64,000 bases of DNA from Oxalobacteraceae bacterium (GTDB lineage: Bacteria > Pseudomonadota > Gammaproteobacteria > Burkholderiales > Burkholderiaceae_D), in contig JAIXXN010000029.1 in the NCBI GenBank assembly GCA_027490725.1, positions 54,113 through 118,112 on the forward strand, written 5' to 3'. The notes below the pieces were generated by a model that made no database searches, had not been told where the DNA came from, and worked only from the letters and a program-made list of their open reading frames with translations. This document shows, piece by piece, positions 8,584-16,159 of this stretch (its first letter is position 1; every line of letters starts with the position of its first letter). Position numbers and translations under genes: made by a program.

Positions 8584-9135
8584 CTATTGTTCGTCTTCTT
8601 CCCTGAGCGGTGAATACGACCAGTCGAGCGCTTGCAGCACACGAGCTGCATCAGAGTCGAACTCGTTCCGATAGTGATGCTCGTGCGGGACCGGAACTTC
8701 GACTCGTCCACGAGTGAACCCAAGCTCCTCAAGAGTAAGCGCGAAACGCGGCAAGGGGCCGTATCCAAAGATTTGGTTATGCCGGTCCCAAACAATAGTT
8801 GCGCTCTCTGTACTTGAGTAAGCCCAAATATCAAAACGGGCATCGCTTGCTAGGTAAGAGGAAAAACCCATCATGAACTTACGAAAATCAACTGCATTAA
8901 TAGCAGGGCTTTGGTAGCGCCCTGCTGGCTCATCACCGCGAGGCGTATGCAAAACATACAGTACATAGTACGGGGGGGTGAGGGACTCGACTAACTTTCG
9001 AAATACCGTCGGATTTCCATTAGGCACACCTGCAACAAGCCGTTGCATTTCTTCGGTGGGCTCTGAAACATCAAATATTGCTGGGTAGATGTGTTCTACC
9101 CAATTCCCATTCTCGAGGTGGCCTAGTTTGTACAT
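8584..9135 (-). CDS. Uncharacterised conserved protein (array gene)
   Basis: 183 residues, soluble. I recognise a recurring hypothetical family with YKLGH near the start, YVLHTPRG and GRYQSP in the middle, ATIVWDRHNQ, and a C-terminus LDWSYSPLREEDEQ. No function is known to me; it occurs in arrays of small genes of the immunity type. The ATG at 9135 is chosen because a repeat copy occupies 9170-9198 between this gene and the preceding stop, and because family members begin near YKLGH; a GTG at 9159 is an alternative. No strong Shine-Dalgarno is visible. Confidence 0.7.
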   Translation of the reverse strand: MYKLGHLENGNWVEHIYPAIFDVSEPTEEMQRLVAGVPNGNPTVFRKLVESLTPPYYVLYVLHTPRGDEPAGRYQSPAINAVDFRKFMMGFSSYLASDARFDIWAYSSTESATIVWDRHNQIFGYGPLPRFALTLEELGFTRGRVEVPVPHEHHYRNEFDSDAARVLQALDWSYSPLREEDEQ

Positions 9136-9169
9136 TGGTGACGAAAACTCATTTTCCACATGGATTTTT

Positions 9170-9198
9170 AATGTGTCCGGTTCTGGCCGATTAGAGCC
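9170..9198 (-). repeat. Array repeat, copy 2
   Basis: Plus-strand AATGTGTCCGGTTCTGGCCG followed by ATTAGAGCC. Sits in the 68-base gap between the membrane-protein stop (9204) and the next start (9135), and so helps fix that start. Confidence 0.6.
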
Positions 9199-9203
9199 AA
9201 GTC

Positions 9204-9482
9204 TTAAGGCAGAAGAATGCCCAAATGACCGGACAAGAAAGCCGCTATCGATATCGCAGCAGCGCCGAACAGGAGGACAAGCGCAACTGGAATTCGCAAC
9301 AACGAGAGCAAAGCCAATAGAATCCCGGCAAGCGAAGCTGTTATCGCGACGGTGTAGTTGCCGCGGCTCCAGAACGCTAGAACCCATGTTGTACCAACAT
9401 ACCCGAGAACGCCTAAACCGCAAATCACCCCGATGAACTCAGCCGTGCTTTCCAAATCCATTAAACGCTCAAGTAATTTCAT
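9204..9482 (-). CDS. Small membrane protein (array gene)
   Basis: 92 residues with an amphipathic start (MKLLERLMDLESTAEF) and three hydrophobic stretches: GVICGLGVLGYVGTTWVLAF, YTVAITASLAGILLALLSL and PVALVLLFGAAAISIAAFL. Probably an inner-membrane protein with three passes. Family not recognised. Repeat copies lie on both sides (9170 and 9496), so it forms one cassette-like unit. Confidence 0.65.
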   Translation of the reverse strand: MKLLERLMDLESTAEFIGVICGLGVLGYVGTTWVLAFWSRGNYTVAITASLAGILLALLSLLRIPVALVLLFGAAAISIAAFLSGHLGILLP

Positions 9483-9495
9483 AGCTCATAGATAT

Positions 9496-9525
9496 GTGAA
9501 TGACGGCTTCTGGCCGTTTCCGGCT
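9496..9525 (-). repeat. Array repeat, copy 3
   Basis: Plus-strand GTGAATGACGGCTTCTGGCC then GTTTCCGGCT. ACGGC and GCCGT can pair around a 5-base loop. Lies 14 bases upstream of the membrane-protein start. Confidence 0.65.
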
Positions 9526-9565
9526 CTCCCTTTGCTTGTGCGGACGAAATCGGTTCCCAACGAAA

Positions 9566-9796
9566 CTACGAAAAAGCATATTGTGCGACGGCAAAGATAA
9601 AGGGTAAAACGCAGAGTGCGACGAGTGCATAGCTGCAACCTGGGTGAGCGAAATTTAGCGTCAATCCCATATAAGGGACGGCCTTTGGCACCACTAGCCT
9701 AGTGTCGCGTTTACTCGAGTACAAGCCTAGCGGTCCTCGCCAACTCCAATTGCCTAGATTGCGCCATTCCATTTCGTTAATGTCGTCTTGATTCAT
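9566..9796 (-). CDS. DUF5808-like small membrane protein (array gene)
   Basis: 76 residues. The segment GLYSSKRDTRLVVPKAV followed by MGLTLNFAHP matches my memory of the DUF5808 pattern (a Tyr/Asp-Arg-Val-Val-Pro-Lys stretch, then TLNFAH). One C-terminal transmembrane helix (ALVALCVLPFIFAVAQYAF). The ATG at 9796 is preceded by AGGGAGAG at good spacing. Function unknown. Confidence 0.65.
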   Translation of the reverse strand: MNQDDINEMEWRNLGNWSWRGPLGLYSSKRDTRLVVPKAVPYMGLTLNFAHPGCSYALVALCVLPFIFAVAQYAFS

Positions 9797-9860
9797 GGTG
9801 CGCTCTCCCTATTCAAAAGATAATATTTTTCACTTGGCCTGCTTAAACCCGCTGACAAAA

Positions 9861-9900
9861 GCGAATCACGGTCGCGCTTAACGGCCGCTAATGGCCGTTA
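9861..9900 (-). repeat. Array repeat, copy 4 (best hairpin)
   Basis: TAACGGCC and GGCCGTTA form a perfect 8-base-pair stem with a 6-base loop; one arm includes the stop codon of the gene at 9898. It contains GTTAAGC on the minus strand, which fits the integron core GTTRRRY, but the other copies lack this core. Confidence 0.65.
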
Positions 9901-10263
9901 TGAGGCGTCAAAATCAGGCTCAGAACGGCTACCTTTATTCATGCTGACGCGCTGCCGTCTAAGCTGCTGACGTTTGATAAACTCGTTAAGTGGGCTATCA
10001 GGAACCTTTTTGAATCCATTCAATCGACGTACCTTGGCTGCGGTGTTCGCCGCTATCTCAGATGTGACCATCTGTTCCTCTGAGCTTTGCGCAACTATTA
10101 CTGCAAGAGCTTGATTCGATACACGCCGCTCCTCCTGATGTTGATTCTGCTTCCCTCGCTTGATGTTCTTTCGGCTCGAATGAGGGCTTTCGCCATACAT
10201 ATTGCGCCGGTCTTTTTGCAGACTGAGTCTCTTTTTCTCTTGGGGCGACTTAATCGTACTCAT
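9898..10263 (-). CDS. Basic uncharacterised protein (array gene)
   Basis: 121 residues, strongly basic and rich in Arg, Lys, Ser and Gln. It begins MSTIKSPQEKKRLSLQKDRR and continues NMYGESPHSSRKNIKRGK, which I recall as a widespread hypothetical family starting KSPQEKKR...DRRN.YGE...SSRK.I, often found in such gene arrays. Composition suggests a nucleic-acid-binding or disordered protein, but that is inference. The ATG overlaps no neighbour; a repeat copy lies 37 bases upstream. Confidence 0.65.
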   Translation of the reverse strand: MSTIKSPQEKKRLSLQKDRRNMYGESPHSSRKNIKRGKQNQHQEERRVSNQALAVIVAQSSEEQMVTSEIAANTAAKVRRLNGFKKVPDSPLNEFIKRQQLRRQRVSMNKGSRSEPDFDAS

Positions 10264-10300
10264 TTACATGCTCTATAAATTGATCGAGAAGAACACTGTT

Positions 10301-10337
10301 GCGCATTTCGAACGGCGGCTACTGGCCGAAGTCAGTC
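10301..10337 (-). repeat. Array repeat, copy 5
   Basis: Plus-strand AACGGCGGCTACTGGCCGAA then GTCAGTC. Shares GGCTACTGGCCGAAGTC with copy 7 exactly. It abuts the stop codon of the gene at 10339. Confidence 0.65.
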
Positions 10338-10338
10338 G

Positions 10339-10554
10339 TCAACTACTTTCACTAGTTGCAGCTATTTCCCGCTCTGCCCGTAGCTTTTTGCTCCAATGAA
10401 TGAAAACACCTAAACCCCAGATAGTGAAGGCTATTGCTGCAAACTGCCGCAAAGAGTAAGGCTGTTCATTTAGCGCAAGACAGGTACCAAACACCGTCAT
10501 TAGCGGTCCTAATAGCCATCCGGGCAAGCGTTCCCAAGGCAAGAGTCCTAACAT
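10339..10554 (-). CDS. Small membrane protein (array gene)
   Basis: 71 residues with two hydrophobic segments: WLLGPLMTVFGTCLAL and QFAAIAFTIWGLGVFIHW. The tail is charged (KKLRAEREIAATSESS). Probably a two-pass inner-membrane protein. Family not recognised. Between repeat copies 5 and 6. Confidence 0.55.
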   Translation of the reverse strand: MLGLLPWERLPGWLLGPLMTVFGTCLALNEQPYSLRQFAAIAFTIWGLGVFIHWSKKLRAEREIAATSESS

Positions 10555-10593
10555 TTTTTTCTCTCGAAAAGTACTTCATTTGAGGTCACAGAA

Positions 10594-10623
10594 AATGACT
10601 GTCCGTTTGTGGCCGATCACGAC
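10594..10623 (-). repeat. Array repeat, copy 6
   Basis: Plus-strand AATGACTGTCCGTTTGTGGC then CGATCACGAC. Shares GGCCGATCACGAC exactly with copy 12, about 5.5 kb away. Confidence 0.6.
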
Positions 10624-10649
10624 AAACGCCCCGTCGTCTTGCATTTAGC

Positions 10650-11099
10650 TCAGTCAGTTAGATTTCCGATGGCATCGAAAACATCACCAGTTAGGTCCAA
10701 AATATCTCCCAAGCCATCCAGATCACTTAGGGCAGCACTGTTGCCCATTTCAGATAGACTTTGACCAATGCTGCTCAAGTCTTCTTGCCGAGGCGGCGCC
10801 ACAACATCAAACAAGCGCGATAGCGTTCCGGCTTCCAGCCAAAGGCGAAGACATTGCGGGCACGCACAGACGGGGATTCTTTTGTACGCCAACTGCTTCA
10901 TGGCCGTGCCGTCACTTGGACAAGGTCGCGCAAGGGACGTATCGCCCTGCCCCTTGTGCAGTCCCAACGCTGTATGCGCGCGCACATCTCGCAATAGACT
11001 TCCGCTGACCGATACACCTAAACATTGCGGGCATCGATGGATCGGATAGCCCTCATAACTGGCTACCACCAATGGTGAATCATCAACTGGACAAAGCAT
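10650..11099 (-). CDS. Double zf-TFIIB zinc-ribbon protein (array gene)
   Basis: 149 residues with two zinc-ribbon units: CPVDDSPL...HRCPQCLG (about residues 3-28) and CPSDGTAM...CACPQCLRLWL (about 60-87). Each has two Cys pairs as in the TFIIB zinc-binding family (zf-TFIIB). The second is followed by the usual LWLEAGTLSRLF helix. The C-terminus is acidic and possibly amphipathic (LDGLGDILDLTGDVFDAIG). Bacterial proteins of this kind have no settled function. Between repeat copies 6 and 7. Confidence 0.75.
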   Translation of the reverse strand: MLCPVDDSPLVVASYEGYPIHRCPQCLGVSVSGSLLRDVRAHTALGLHKGQGDTSLARPCPSDGTAMKQLAYKRIPVCACPQCLRLWLEAGTLSRLFDVVAPPRQEDLSSIGQSLSEMGNSAALSDLDGLGDILDLTGDVFDAIGNLTD

Positions 11100-11117
11100 A
11101 TGGTCTCTGTGGCTAAG

Positions 11118-11148
11118 GACTGTATGACGGCTACTGGCCGAAGTCGGA
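11118..11148 (-). repeat. Array repeat, copy 7
   Basis: Plus-strand ATGACGGCTACTGGCCGAAG then TCGGA. CGGC and GCCG pair around a 5-base loop. Confidence 0.65.
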
Positions 11149-11175
11149 TGGTTTTAGTCTACCGCTTCTTGCTAG

Positions 11176-11589
11176 TTAGGCATTCCGAATGCGCTCAAAG
11201 CCAGTGAGTCCATTATCAGGTTTCAGCCAAGCGCGCCAAACTTGACGTCTACCACACGCACTTAGTACCCAATCTTCCAGTTCGGCTCCAGCAGCGGGCT
11301 CGCTACCGGAACGATGCAGTGGAGTTGTAGTGCCAGGTCGATATTGTGGTGCTGTGATCTGCACGAGTTCGATTTCCCCGCAAGGGAGTTCCTCATTATT
11401 TATGTTGTAACTCGCAATGAAGCTTAGGAAGCCATTCGGGGATGCGCCAGAAATACGTGATGTCTGTGCAACTTCCAACGAAGTTCGAGTCCAACCAAGG
11501 AACTGGGGTGTTGGCTTTGTCGGAGGCAATGAGCATCCTGCTAAGAGCAACGTGGCTTCTATTGCAATTAAAATCTGTATTTTTCGCAT
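11176..11589 (-). CDS. Putative lipoprotein (array gene)
   Basis: 137 residues. The N-terminus MRKIQILIAIEATLLLAGCS is a type II signal with lipobox LLAGC, so lipidation at Cys19 is likely. The mature part has several Cys that could form disulfides (PCGEIEL and LSACGRRQVW) and ends GFERIRNA. Family not recognised. No repeat is visible in the gap upstream (11590-11679). Confidence 0.65.
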   Translation of the reverse strand: MRKIQILIAIEATLLLAGCSLPPTKPTPQFLGWTRTSLEVAQTSRISGASPNGFLSFIASYNINNEELPCGEIELVQITAPQYRPGTTTPLHRSGSEPAAGAELEDWVLSACGRRQVWRAWLKPDNGLTGFERIRNA

Positions 11590-11679
11590 AATATTGTTGT
11601 CAAGCCTAAATAAAAATTGGGTTCCTAAATTGTCACGAGTTCTATCGAAACTTCTGAGCCATAATTATGGGCACGGTTC

Positions 11680-11994
11680 TTAATGGACCAGCCCGTAAAC
11701 CATAACGAGCATGACCAGTAAGGTAATGCCTACCGTCAAAATACCGATGGCATAAGCCCACCAGGCAACACCGCGTAGTTTGACCGCTTTATACAGCAGG
11801 CGCAGGCACCAGATACCAGCTCCTAGCGCCAAAATCAGCGACATCCACTCTAAATATCCTGAGGTGATGAAGTACGGCAGCCATGGTACTTCTTTCGGTA
11901 ACAGCGCAAAATATAGTCCCATTACCCAAGCAAGAGCGGCCGACGTTCCTGTGAACGCCAACGTCCTACTGAGTTTGTCTGCCACCGAAGTCAT
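11680..11994 (-). CDS. Small polytopic membrane protein (array gene)
   Basis: 104 residues with about three transmembrane segments: FTGTSAALAWVMGLYFALL, WMSLILALGAGIWCLRLLY and WAYAIGILTVGITLLVMLVM. The ATG at 11994 has AAGGATGA at good spacing, so the longer open frame running into the next gene is rejected. A repeat copy lies just upstream at 12015-12045. Family not recognised. Confidence 0.65.
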   Translation of the reverse strand: MTSVADKLSRTLAFTGTSAALAWVMGLYFALLPKEVPWLPYFITSGYLEWMSLILALGAGIWCLRLLYKAVKLRGVAWWAYAIGILTVGITLLVMLVMVYGLVH

Positions 11995-12014
11995 ATCTTC
12001 ATCCTTATAACTTG

Positions 12015-12045
12015 CACTGACCGCTGCTAGCCGGGGGCGGTTCAA
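12015..12045 (-). repeat. Array repeat, copy 8 (diverged)
   Basis: Plus-strand CACTGACCGCTGCTAGCCGG then GGGCGGTT. Keeps the TGACCGCT and GCCG parts of the pattern. Confidence 0.5.
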
Positions 12046-12067
12046 CGCGATATTAAAAGTCGAAAGG

Positions 12068-12550
12068 CTAATTCTCGCAGGTAAATCCATAGTCCTTCTT
12101 ATACCGGGCGACATCATCCTTAGGCATAGATTTGAAGAGAGCGCAGACGGTGAAGCTGCCCATCTGCTTACCATCGCGTTCATAGCCCCAGTCGGAAATT
12201 TGCTCTCGTCTGAATTCGTAGAATTTCCCCAACTCCACTGATTTGACGACTTTCGGCTCATTCGCGAGGATACCTGCGAAGGCGCTGTTGACTTCCTTGA
12301 ATGGAGTCATCCAGAAATGTTCAACACCGTTGTCGTCGGACATCATTACCTTTAATTTGAAACCCGTTGCACCAGCAGGCGGATTTCTGGACATGGCTAG
12401 GAAGCTGTCCAACGTGCTTCGCGCTTCTTCTATTGCCATGGCCATATTCTTATCCTGAACACTGACCATTTGGTGCTTGTCGGCGATTTTATCGTCGGCA
12501 TAACTGAGGCCGGAGAACAGCGGCAACAGCATCAATGCAAATTTCATCAT
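12068..12550 (-). CDS. Secreted DUF2314 (YegJ-like) protein (array gene)
   Basis: 160 residues. N-terminal signal peptide MMKFALMLLPLFSGLSYA. The mature part has the DUF2314 features I know: MAMAIEEARSTLDSFL, GFKLKVMMSDDNGVEHFWM and ISDWGYERDGKQMGSFTVCALF. Family function is unknown; members often occur near immunity genes. The ATG at 12550 (or the adjacent one at 12547) gives a proper signal peptide, and a repeat copy lies about 60 bases upstream, so the 207-residue reading is rejected. Confidence 0.75.
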   Translation of the reverse strand: MMKFALMLLPLFSGLSYADDKIADKHQMVSVQDKNMAMAIEEARSTLDSFLAMSRNPPAGATGFKLKVMMSDDNGVEHFWMTPFKEVNSAFAGILANEPKVVKSVELGKFYEFRREQISDWGYERDGKQMGSFTVCALFKSMPKDDVARYKKDYGFTCEN

Positions 12551-12611
12551 GCGAGTGCTCACTAAATTGGTTGGCCAGCTAAACAGCCCAGTTTCACAAG
12601 GAAAACAAAAA

Positions 12612-12644
12612 GCCAATGTCTGTTCCTGGCCGGTCTCGACCGCA
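12612..12644 (-). repeat. Array repeat, copy 9
   Basis: Plus-strand CCAATGTCTGTTCCTGGCCG then GTCTCGACC. It lies in the 293-base gap (12551-12843) between two array genes; nothing else is recognised in that gap. Confidence 0.6.
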
Positions 12645-12843
12645 CGATTCCAGATTGCATCAACAATGGCTTTAAGTTCTGCGAAATTCAAATTACTATT
12701 TACTCACCATTATTCAAGAAACTTTCTAAATCAAATACAAGCTAGCCGACTGAAATCTGTAGAGTATAAAATGACTTGCAATTTTTTAAAATAAACACAC
12801 GAGTTTGCAGCATAGCATTTCATTGACTGACATCAATAATTGC

Positions 12844-13497
12844 TCAGTTATGCATTAACAGCGCTCGTTCAATAGCAAGAACATTGCCATTAGCTACCGC
12901 CTTCGAATACCATTGTTCCGCTAAATCCTGATTCTTCGCTAAGCCATCACCGCTCTCATACAGGAAAGCTAACTCATATTGCGCCGATGCTGAACCTTTA
13001 TCGGCAGCGATTTTCAGTAACTCTATTCCGCTAGCCTTAGTGGCTACATTACTAATTTGTAACGCCGCGATGACGTAAATCGCCCCGGTATCACCGTCCC
13101 GTGCCGCCGCAAGGATTTTTTGCCAATTGGGGCCAGGTGAATCAGAACTTGTGTCCAGCCAAAAATAGGTAATTACCGTCGACATCGGGACTTGTTGACC
13201 ATTCACTGTACCTGGGGTGAAACCACATTTCCTAACAGACTCCTGAGCTGCGATGTCTAAATCTGGGAATCCAGATGAAAATTGGATTATAGACTGGGTC
13301 GCCTTACCATCTTCCCCCACCTTCACTACGATCTGCAATGCGCCATCATCACCATTTTTCAGTGACGAATGGGGCCACATTGGCTTATCGCATTTAGTAC
13401 TAATTTTTGGTCGGACTACAGACTGTGTAATATTCGGCTGCGAATACGCAAAATTACATTCAGCCAAAAATATCAACATAAGAATTGATTTCTTCAT
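12844..13497 (-). CDS. Secreted TonB-C-terminal-like / Sel1-repeat protein (array gene)
   Basis: 217 residues. Signal peptide MKKSILMLIFLAECNFAYS. Residues about 30-115 resemble a TonB C-terminal domain (PMWPHSSLKNGDDGALQIVV, GFPDLDIAAQESVRKCGFTP). Residues about 125-215 carry Sel1-like helices (GIELLKIAADKGSASAQYEL, DLAEQWYSKAVANGN). The usual TonB membrane anchor and Pro-rich linker are absent, so it is unlikely to be an energy transducer. A periplasmic protein-interaction role is inference. Confidence 0.7.
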   Translation of the reverse strand: MKKSILMLIFLAECNFAYSQPNITQSVVRPKISTKCDKPMWPHSSLKNGDDGALQIVVKVGEDGKATQSIIQFSSGFPDLDIAAQESVRKCGFTPGTVNGQQVPMSTVITYFWLDTSSDSPGPNWQKILAAARDGDTGAIYVIAALQISNVATKASGIELLKIAADKGSASAQYELAFLYESGDGLAKNQDLAEQWYSKAVANGNVLAIERALLMHN

Positions 13498-13903
13498 TTT
13501 TTAGTTGGGTAAATTCATTTTAAAAATTAGACATAAAATATCATGCACGATGCCCTATTTCGACAACCGGTCGAAAACGGGACTATTCATCGACATGCAA
13601 TAGGATGCGACATTGCCATCCACTTCTGACCGCTATCAAACTCAGTGCATCACGCCCCATGATTCACACACGCCTCCGAACCCGGCCGCCATTTCACTTC
13701 TGACAGTTGCTACATTGCAGATCTTTTGGCTGATTGTCAAAAGCGCCAAAAATAAATTTCTTCGATTATTCGGGCTTTTCTCCGCGATAAACTTATCCAA
13801 AATACTTTTCGAGGTCAAAAATTATTGAATTCTGCTTTCGAATACTGTGAATTGCGAGCAATGCAGACATGCATACACTGCTCAACGGTGGAGATCTAAC
13901 AAA
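13498..13903. other. AT-rich intergenic region with one diverged repeat
   Basis: 406 bases with no credible gene. It holds the weak repeat copy at 13610-13640 and a small inverted sequence TCGACAACCGGTCGA near 13560. A 71-codon plus-strand reading at 13613 lacks a Shine-Dalgarno and family features. Confidence 0.4.
13610..13640 (-). repeat. Array repeat, copy 10 (weak)
   Basis: Plus-strand ACATTGCCATCCACTTCTGA then CCGCTATC. Only the TTCTG-CCG core and the leading ATTG resemble the pattern. Confidence 0.35.
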
Positions 13904-14749
13904 TTATTGCGCGACCTGGATTTGAATTGGAATGCGTGATGGCAGAATAATTTGGTCAACAGAAAACGTTTTTCTTTCCGTCCAGCGCGGATCTGTAGAA
14001 GGTGGCCTGCCAAATTCTCGCAAAGTCCTAGTTGCGTCAGTTCCGATTCGACTTATAGTGAGATCTTCTAAGCGTCCGGAAAAATCAAAATTAGTATGTC
14101 GTTCGGCCGTACTAGAAATTGCAATTTTCTTCTCGTTTTCAAGGAACCAGTCTATTGATCCCGTTGAGAGATTGATCTCAGCTTCAACGACAATCTCGTC
14201 GGCTTGCCCCGGAATCGAAAATTCCAGTATTTTTACAAGCAGCCTTGACATAACGCCAGCATGATAAGTGCAGGCATCCAGCTTTATAGAAGGCCAGCTT
14301 CGTAACTCATCAAGAAAACCTGTCGCATTTTTAACTGGGTCAGCGACGGGCAAACAATCTTTCGGCAACATACCTCGATTTTGCGCTGCCCACCATAACG
14401 CCGCGGCAGGATCATGTCGCTCTACTGCATACAGCGCAATCAAACGATGTAGTGCAATAGTCGAACCAGCTCGAGCTGCTTTTTGGTAGAACATGGTAGC
14501 TTTTTCCCAATCGCGATCCACGCAGTTTCCGTATTCATGAATATCGCCAGCATACAGCAGAATGTTTGGTCGACCATCTGCAACTCCCTTATTAACCTCC
14601 GTTACCAATTCATCGCAACGTTTATCGATAGCGAGAAGAATTAATCTCAGCGTTTCCTGAGATGCTGCGTTGGCAACTGGTGTAAAGCTAAAAGCAATAA
14701 AATTAACAACTAAAGCTACTAATAAATAAGGAAATCTTGAAAAGCGCAT
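13904..14749 (-). CDS. Secreted protein with Sel1-like repeats (array gene)
   Basis: 281 residues. Signal peptide MRFSRFPYLLVALVVNFIAF ending near ANAAS. Residues about 60-125 have one or two Sel1/TPR-like helical pairs (DWEKATMFYQKAARAGSTIA and PAAALWWAAQNRGM). The C-terminal half is beta-rich without a recognised family. Probably periplasmic. It shares the Sel1 theme with the gene at 12844, suggesting related function or duplication of part of the gene. Confidence 0.65.
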   Translation of the reverse strand: MRFSRFPYLLVALVVNFIAFSFTPVANAASQETLRLILLAIDKRCDELVTEVNKGVADGRPNILLYAGDIHEYGNCVDRDWEKATMFYQKAARAGSTIALHRLIALYAVERHDPAAALWWAAQNRGMLPKDCLPVADPVKNATGFLDELRSWPSIKLDACTYHAGVMSRLLVKILEFSIPGQADEIVVEAEINLSTGSIDWFLENEKKIAISSTAERHTNFDFSGRLEDLTISRIGTDATRTLREFGRPPSTDPRWTERKTFSVDQIILPSRIPIQIQVAQ

Positions 14750-14979
14750 ATTGTTCTCGACTTAAAATTCCACGTGACTTGCCTTGAGGGATGTACACGG
14801 ATTAATAATTATTTCTTTACCTCAAAACCCATTTGAGGTCCACTGCAGACCGGAAAGGCTCCTAGAAGACTCCTGCCTCACCTTTTTTGAACGCAACTTT
14901 CCAAATCTCGTAACCGTTTAGCTCGGACCAGAGAATTCCCCGTACGAACCATCATGGATTCAATTCAGAAATGGCAATG

Positions 14980-15438
14980 CTATTCAAGATTATGCTTGGC
15001 GATATCATAATTCACGACGTCTAGGGTTTTGTCGTTTGATCGAACTCTAAAGCTCCTATTAAAAAGCAAACTTATCAAAATTCCGCTAAAGAATGCAGGA
15101 GCTCCAAACATAAGCCAAAAGTCGCCATTAGATAGATTGGAAGAATTGTTGTATTGAAGCGCGATAGATAACAAGGCACCCAAAAAGCCAAGAGCTAAGC
15201 TCGCGGCTAAAGGTGTGAACCGGCATAGCATGGCATCGGCAAGCGCCCCTGTTAGTAAGGCTGGGATTATCCCAAAAATATAGGAAAACAGCCCAAAAGT
15301 CAGCATGACCTGAATTACATCAACCAACCCAACTTCCCCCACGGGGTCGGAAATTATCAATGCCAGACCAACGATAATTCCGCCTAATGGTGGAGCACAC
15401 AAAGCATAAAACAGCATGCCCATAATAACATTTCGCAT
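14980..15438 (-). CDS. Four-pass membrane protein (array gene)
   Basis: 152 residues with about four transmembrane segments: LFYALCAPPLGGIIVGLAL, QVMLTFGLFSYIFGIIPALL, PLAASLALGFLGALLSIAL and FWLMFGAPAFFSGILISLLF. Family not recognised. The upstream gap holds a diverged repeat (15494-15516). The 230-base gap on the other side (14750-14979) has only a doubtful match to the repeat (ACTGCAGACCGG near 14850) and no gene. Confidence 0.6.
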   Translation of the reverse strand: MRNVIMGMLFYALCAPPLGGIIVGLALIISDPVGEVGLVDVIQVMLTFGLFSYIFGIIPALLTGALADAMLCRFTPLAASLALGFLGALLSIALQYNNSSNLSNGDFWLMFGAPAFFSGILISLLFNRSFRVRSNDKTLDVVNYDIAKHNLE

Positions 15439-15493
15439 TTGCGCCAGCTTCCTTTACTGACTACGCCCAGGATATCAGCCACCTCACCCAAAA

Positions 15494-15516
15494 CAACTGG
15501 CGCCTCGCGACCCGAT
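15494..15516 (-). repeat. Array repeat, copy 11 (diverged)
   Basis: Plus-strand CAACTGGCGCCTCGCGACCC; compare CCTGGCCGATCACGACC in copy 12. Confidence 0.4.
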
Positions 15517-15541
15517 GCAGTCCCAATATTCTTCAAACTTA

Positions 15542-16120
15542 CTATTTTGAATTAGCGGAACGCGCAAGCTCCTGAACTTTAGGTATGCGACTAAAGTCTA
15601 CGATAACTAAGGTATATTTAGCTCCCTCTTTGGTTTCCAGGAACTCGTCAAGCGCATGGCGAGTTGGAATGCATGGCGCACACCAGTCAGCAAAATAATC
15701 GACGATGAGATACTTGTGAGGTGGCAAACTCTCGTATGAAACTGGGATGCCAAGCGCTGACCGCAGACCGACAAAATGCTCACGCACATCGGCACCGTAC
15801 ACGATACGTTTGCAGTCGGGAGGAGGGCCTGAACTCCCCAATGCTCTCGGCTGATCTGAAACGCAACAAAACGCTTCACCAGCCTGACGTTTGATATTGT
15901 CTAATTCAGCTGGCCAATTGCCTCGCTCGATGAGCCTGCCAGATTGGTCATAAAGATGGATGCGTGGAAGCGTTAGTCGTTTCACAGCCAGGAGTTGGCT
16001 GTCGCTATAAGTTCCTTGCACTGCACGCCCATTATCCGCGAGGGCCGAAGTTCCAAAAACTAGGGCTGCAATTGTGCAGAGAACGTTATTTTTACCGTAA
16101 TAACTCAATGACGTCACCAA
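15542..16120 (-). CDS. Secreted thioredoxin-fold protein with WCAPC motif (array gene)
   Basis: 192 residues. A signal sequence (NVLCTIAALVFGTSALAD) is followed by an unassigned region. The thioredoxin-like domain starts about residue 140: KYLIVDYFADWCAPCIPTRH, with the redox pair in WCAPC, then a helix DEFLETKEG and strand YTLVIVDFSRI. The domain ends early compared with a full thioredoxin (about 55 residues after the motif region), so it is a short or atypical fold. Probably periplasmic. It is the first gene, reading the minus strand, of the array. Confidence 0.7.
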   Translation of the reverse strand: MVTSLSYYGKNNVLCTIAALVFGTSALADNGRAVQGTYSDSQLLAVKRLTLPRIHLYDQSGRLIERGNWPAELDNIKRQAGEAFCCVSDQPRALGSSGPPPDCKRIVYGADVREHFVGLRSALGIPVSYESLPPHKYLIVDYFADWCAPCIPTRHALDEFLETKEGAKYTLVIVDFSRIPKVQELARSANSK

Positions 16121-16159
16121 GAAAATCCGTAGAGGATATTTGTTTTAAGGGTGCGCTCT

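Noticed and set aside
8584..9423. 279-residue version of the array gene at 8584
   Set aside because: Its first 96 residues run through the neighbouring membrane-protein gene and a repeat copy, and are Cys/Arg-rich nonsense; the start near 9135 fits the family.
9861..9900. Classical integron attC site
   Set aside because: Only this copy has a GTTRRRY-like GTTAAGC. It lacks a matching RYYYAAC partner in the right place, the other copies lack the core, and no integrase gene was found, so I describe a cassette-like array rather than an integron.
11680..12261. 193-residue version of the membrane protein at 11680
   Set aside because: The extension overlaps the DUF2314 gene and a repeat copy, while the ATG at 11994 has a good Shine-Dalgarno.
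12844..13497. Functional TonB energy transducer
   Set aside because: It has a cleavable signal peptide instead of a membrane anchor, no proline-rich linker, and Sel1-like helices after the TonB-like domain.
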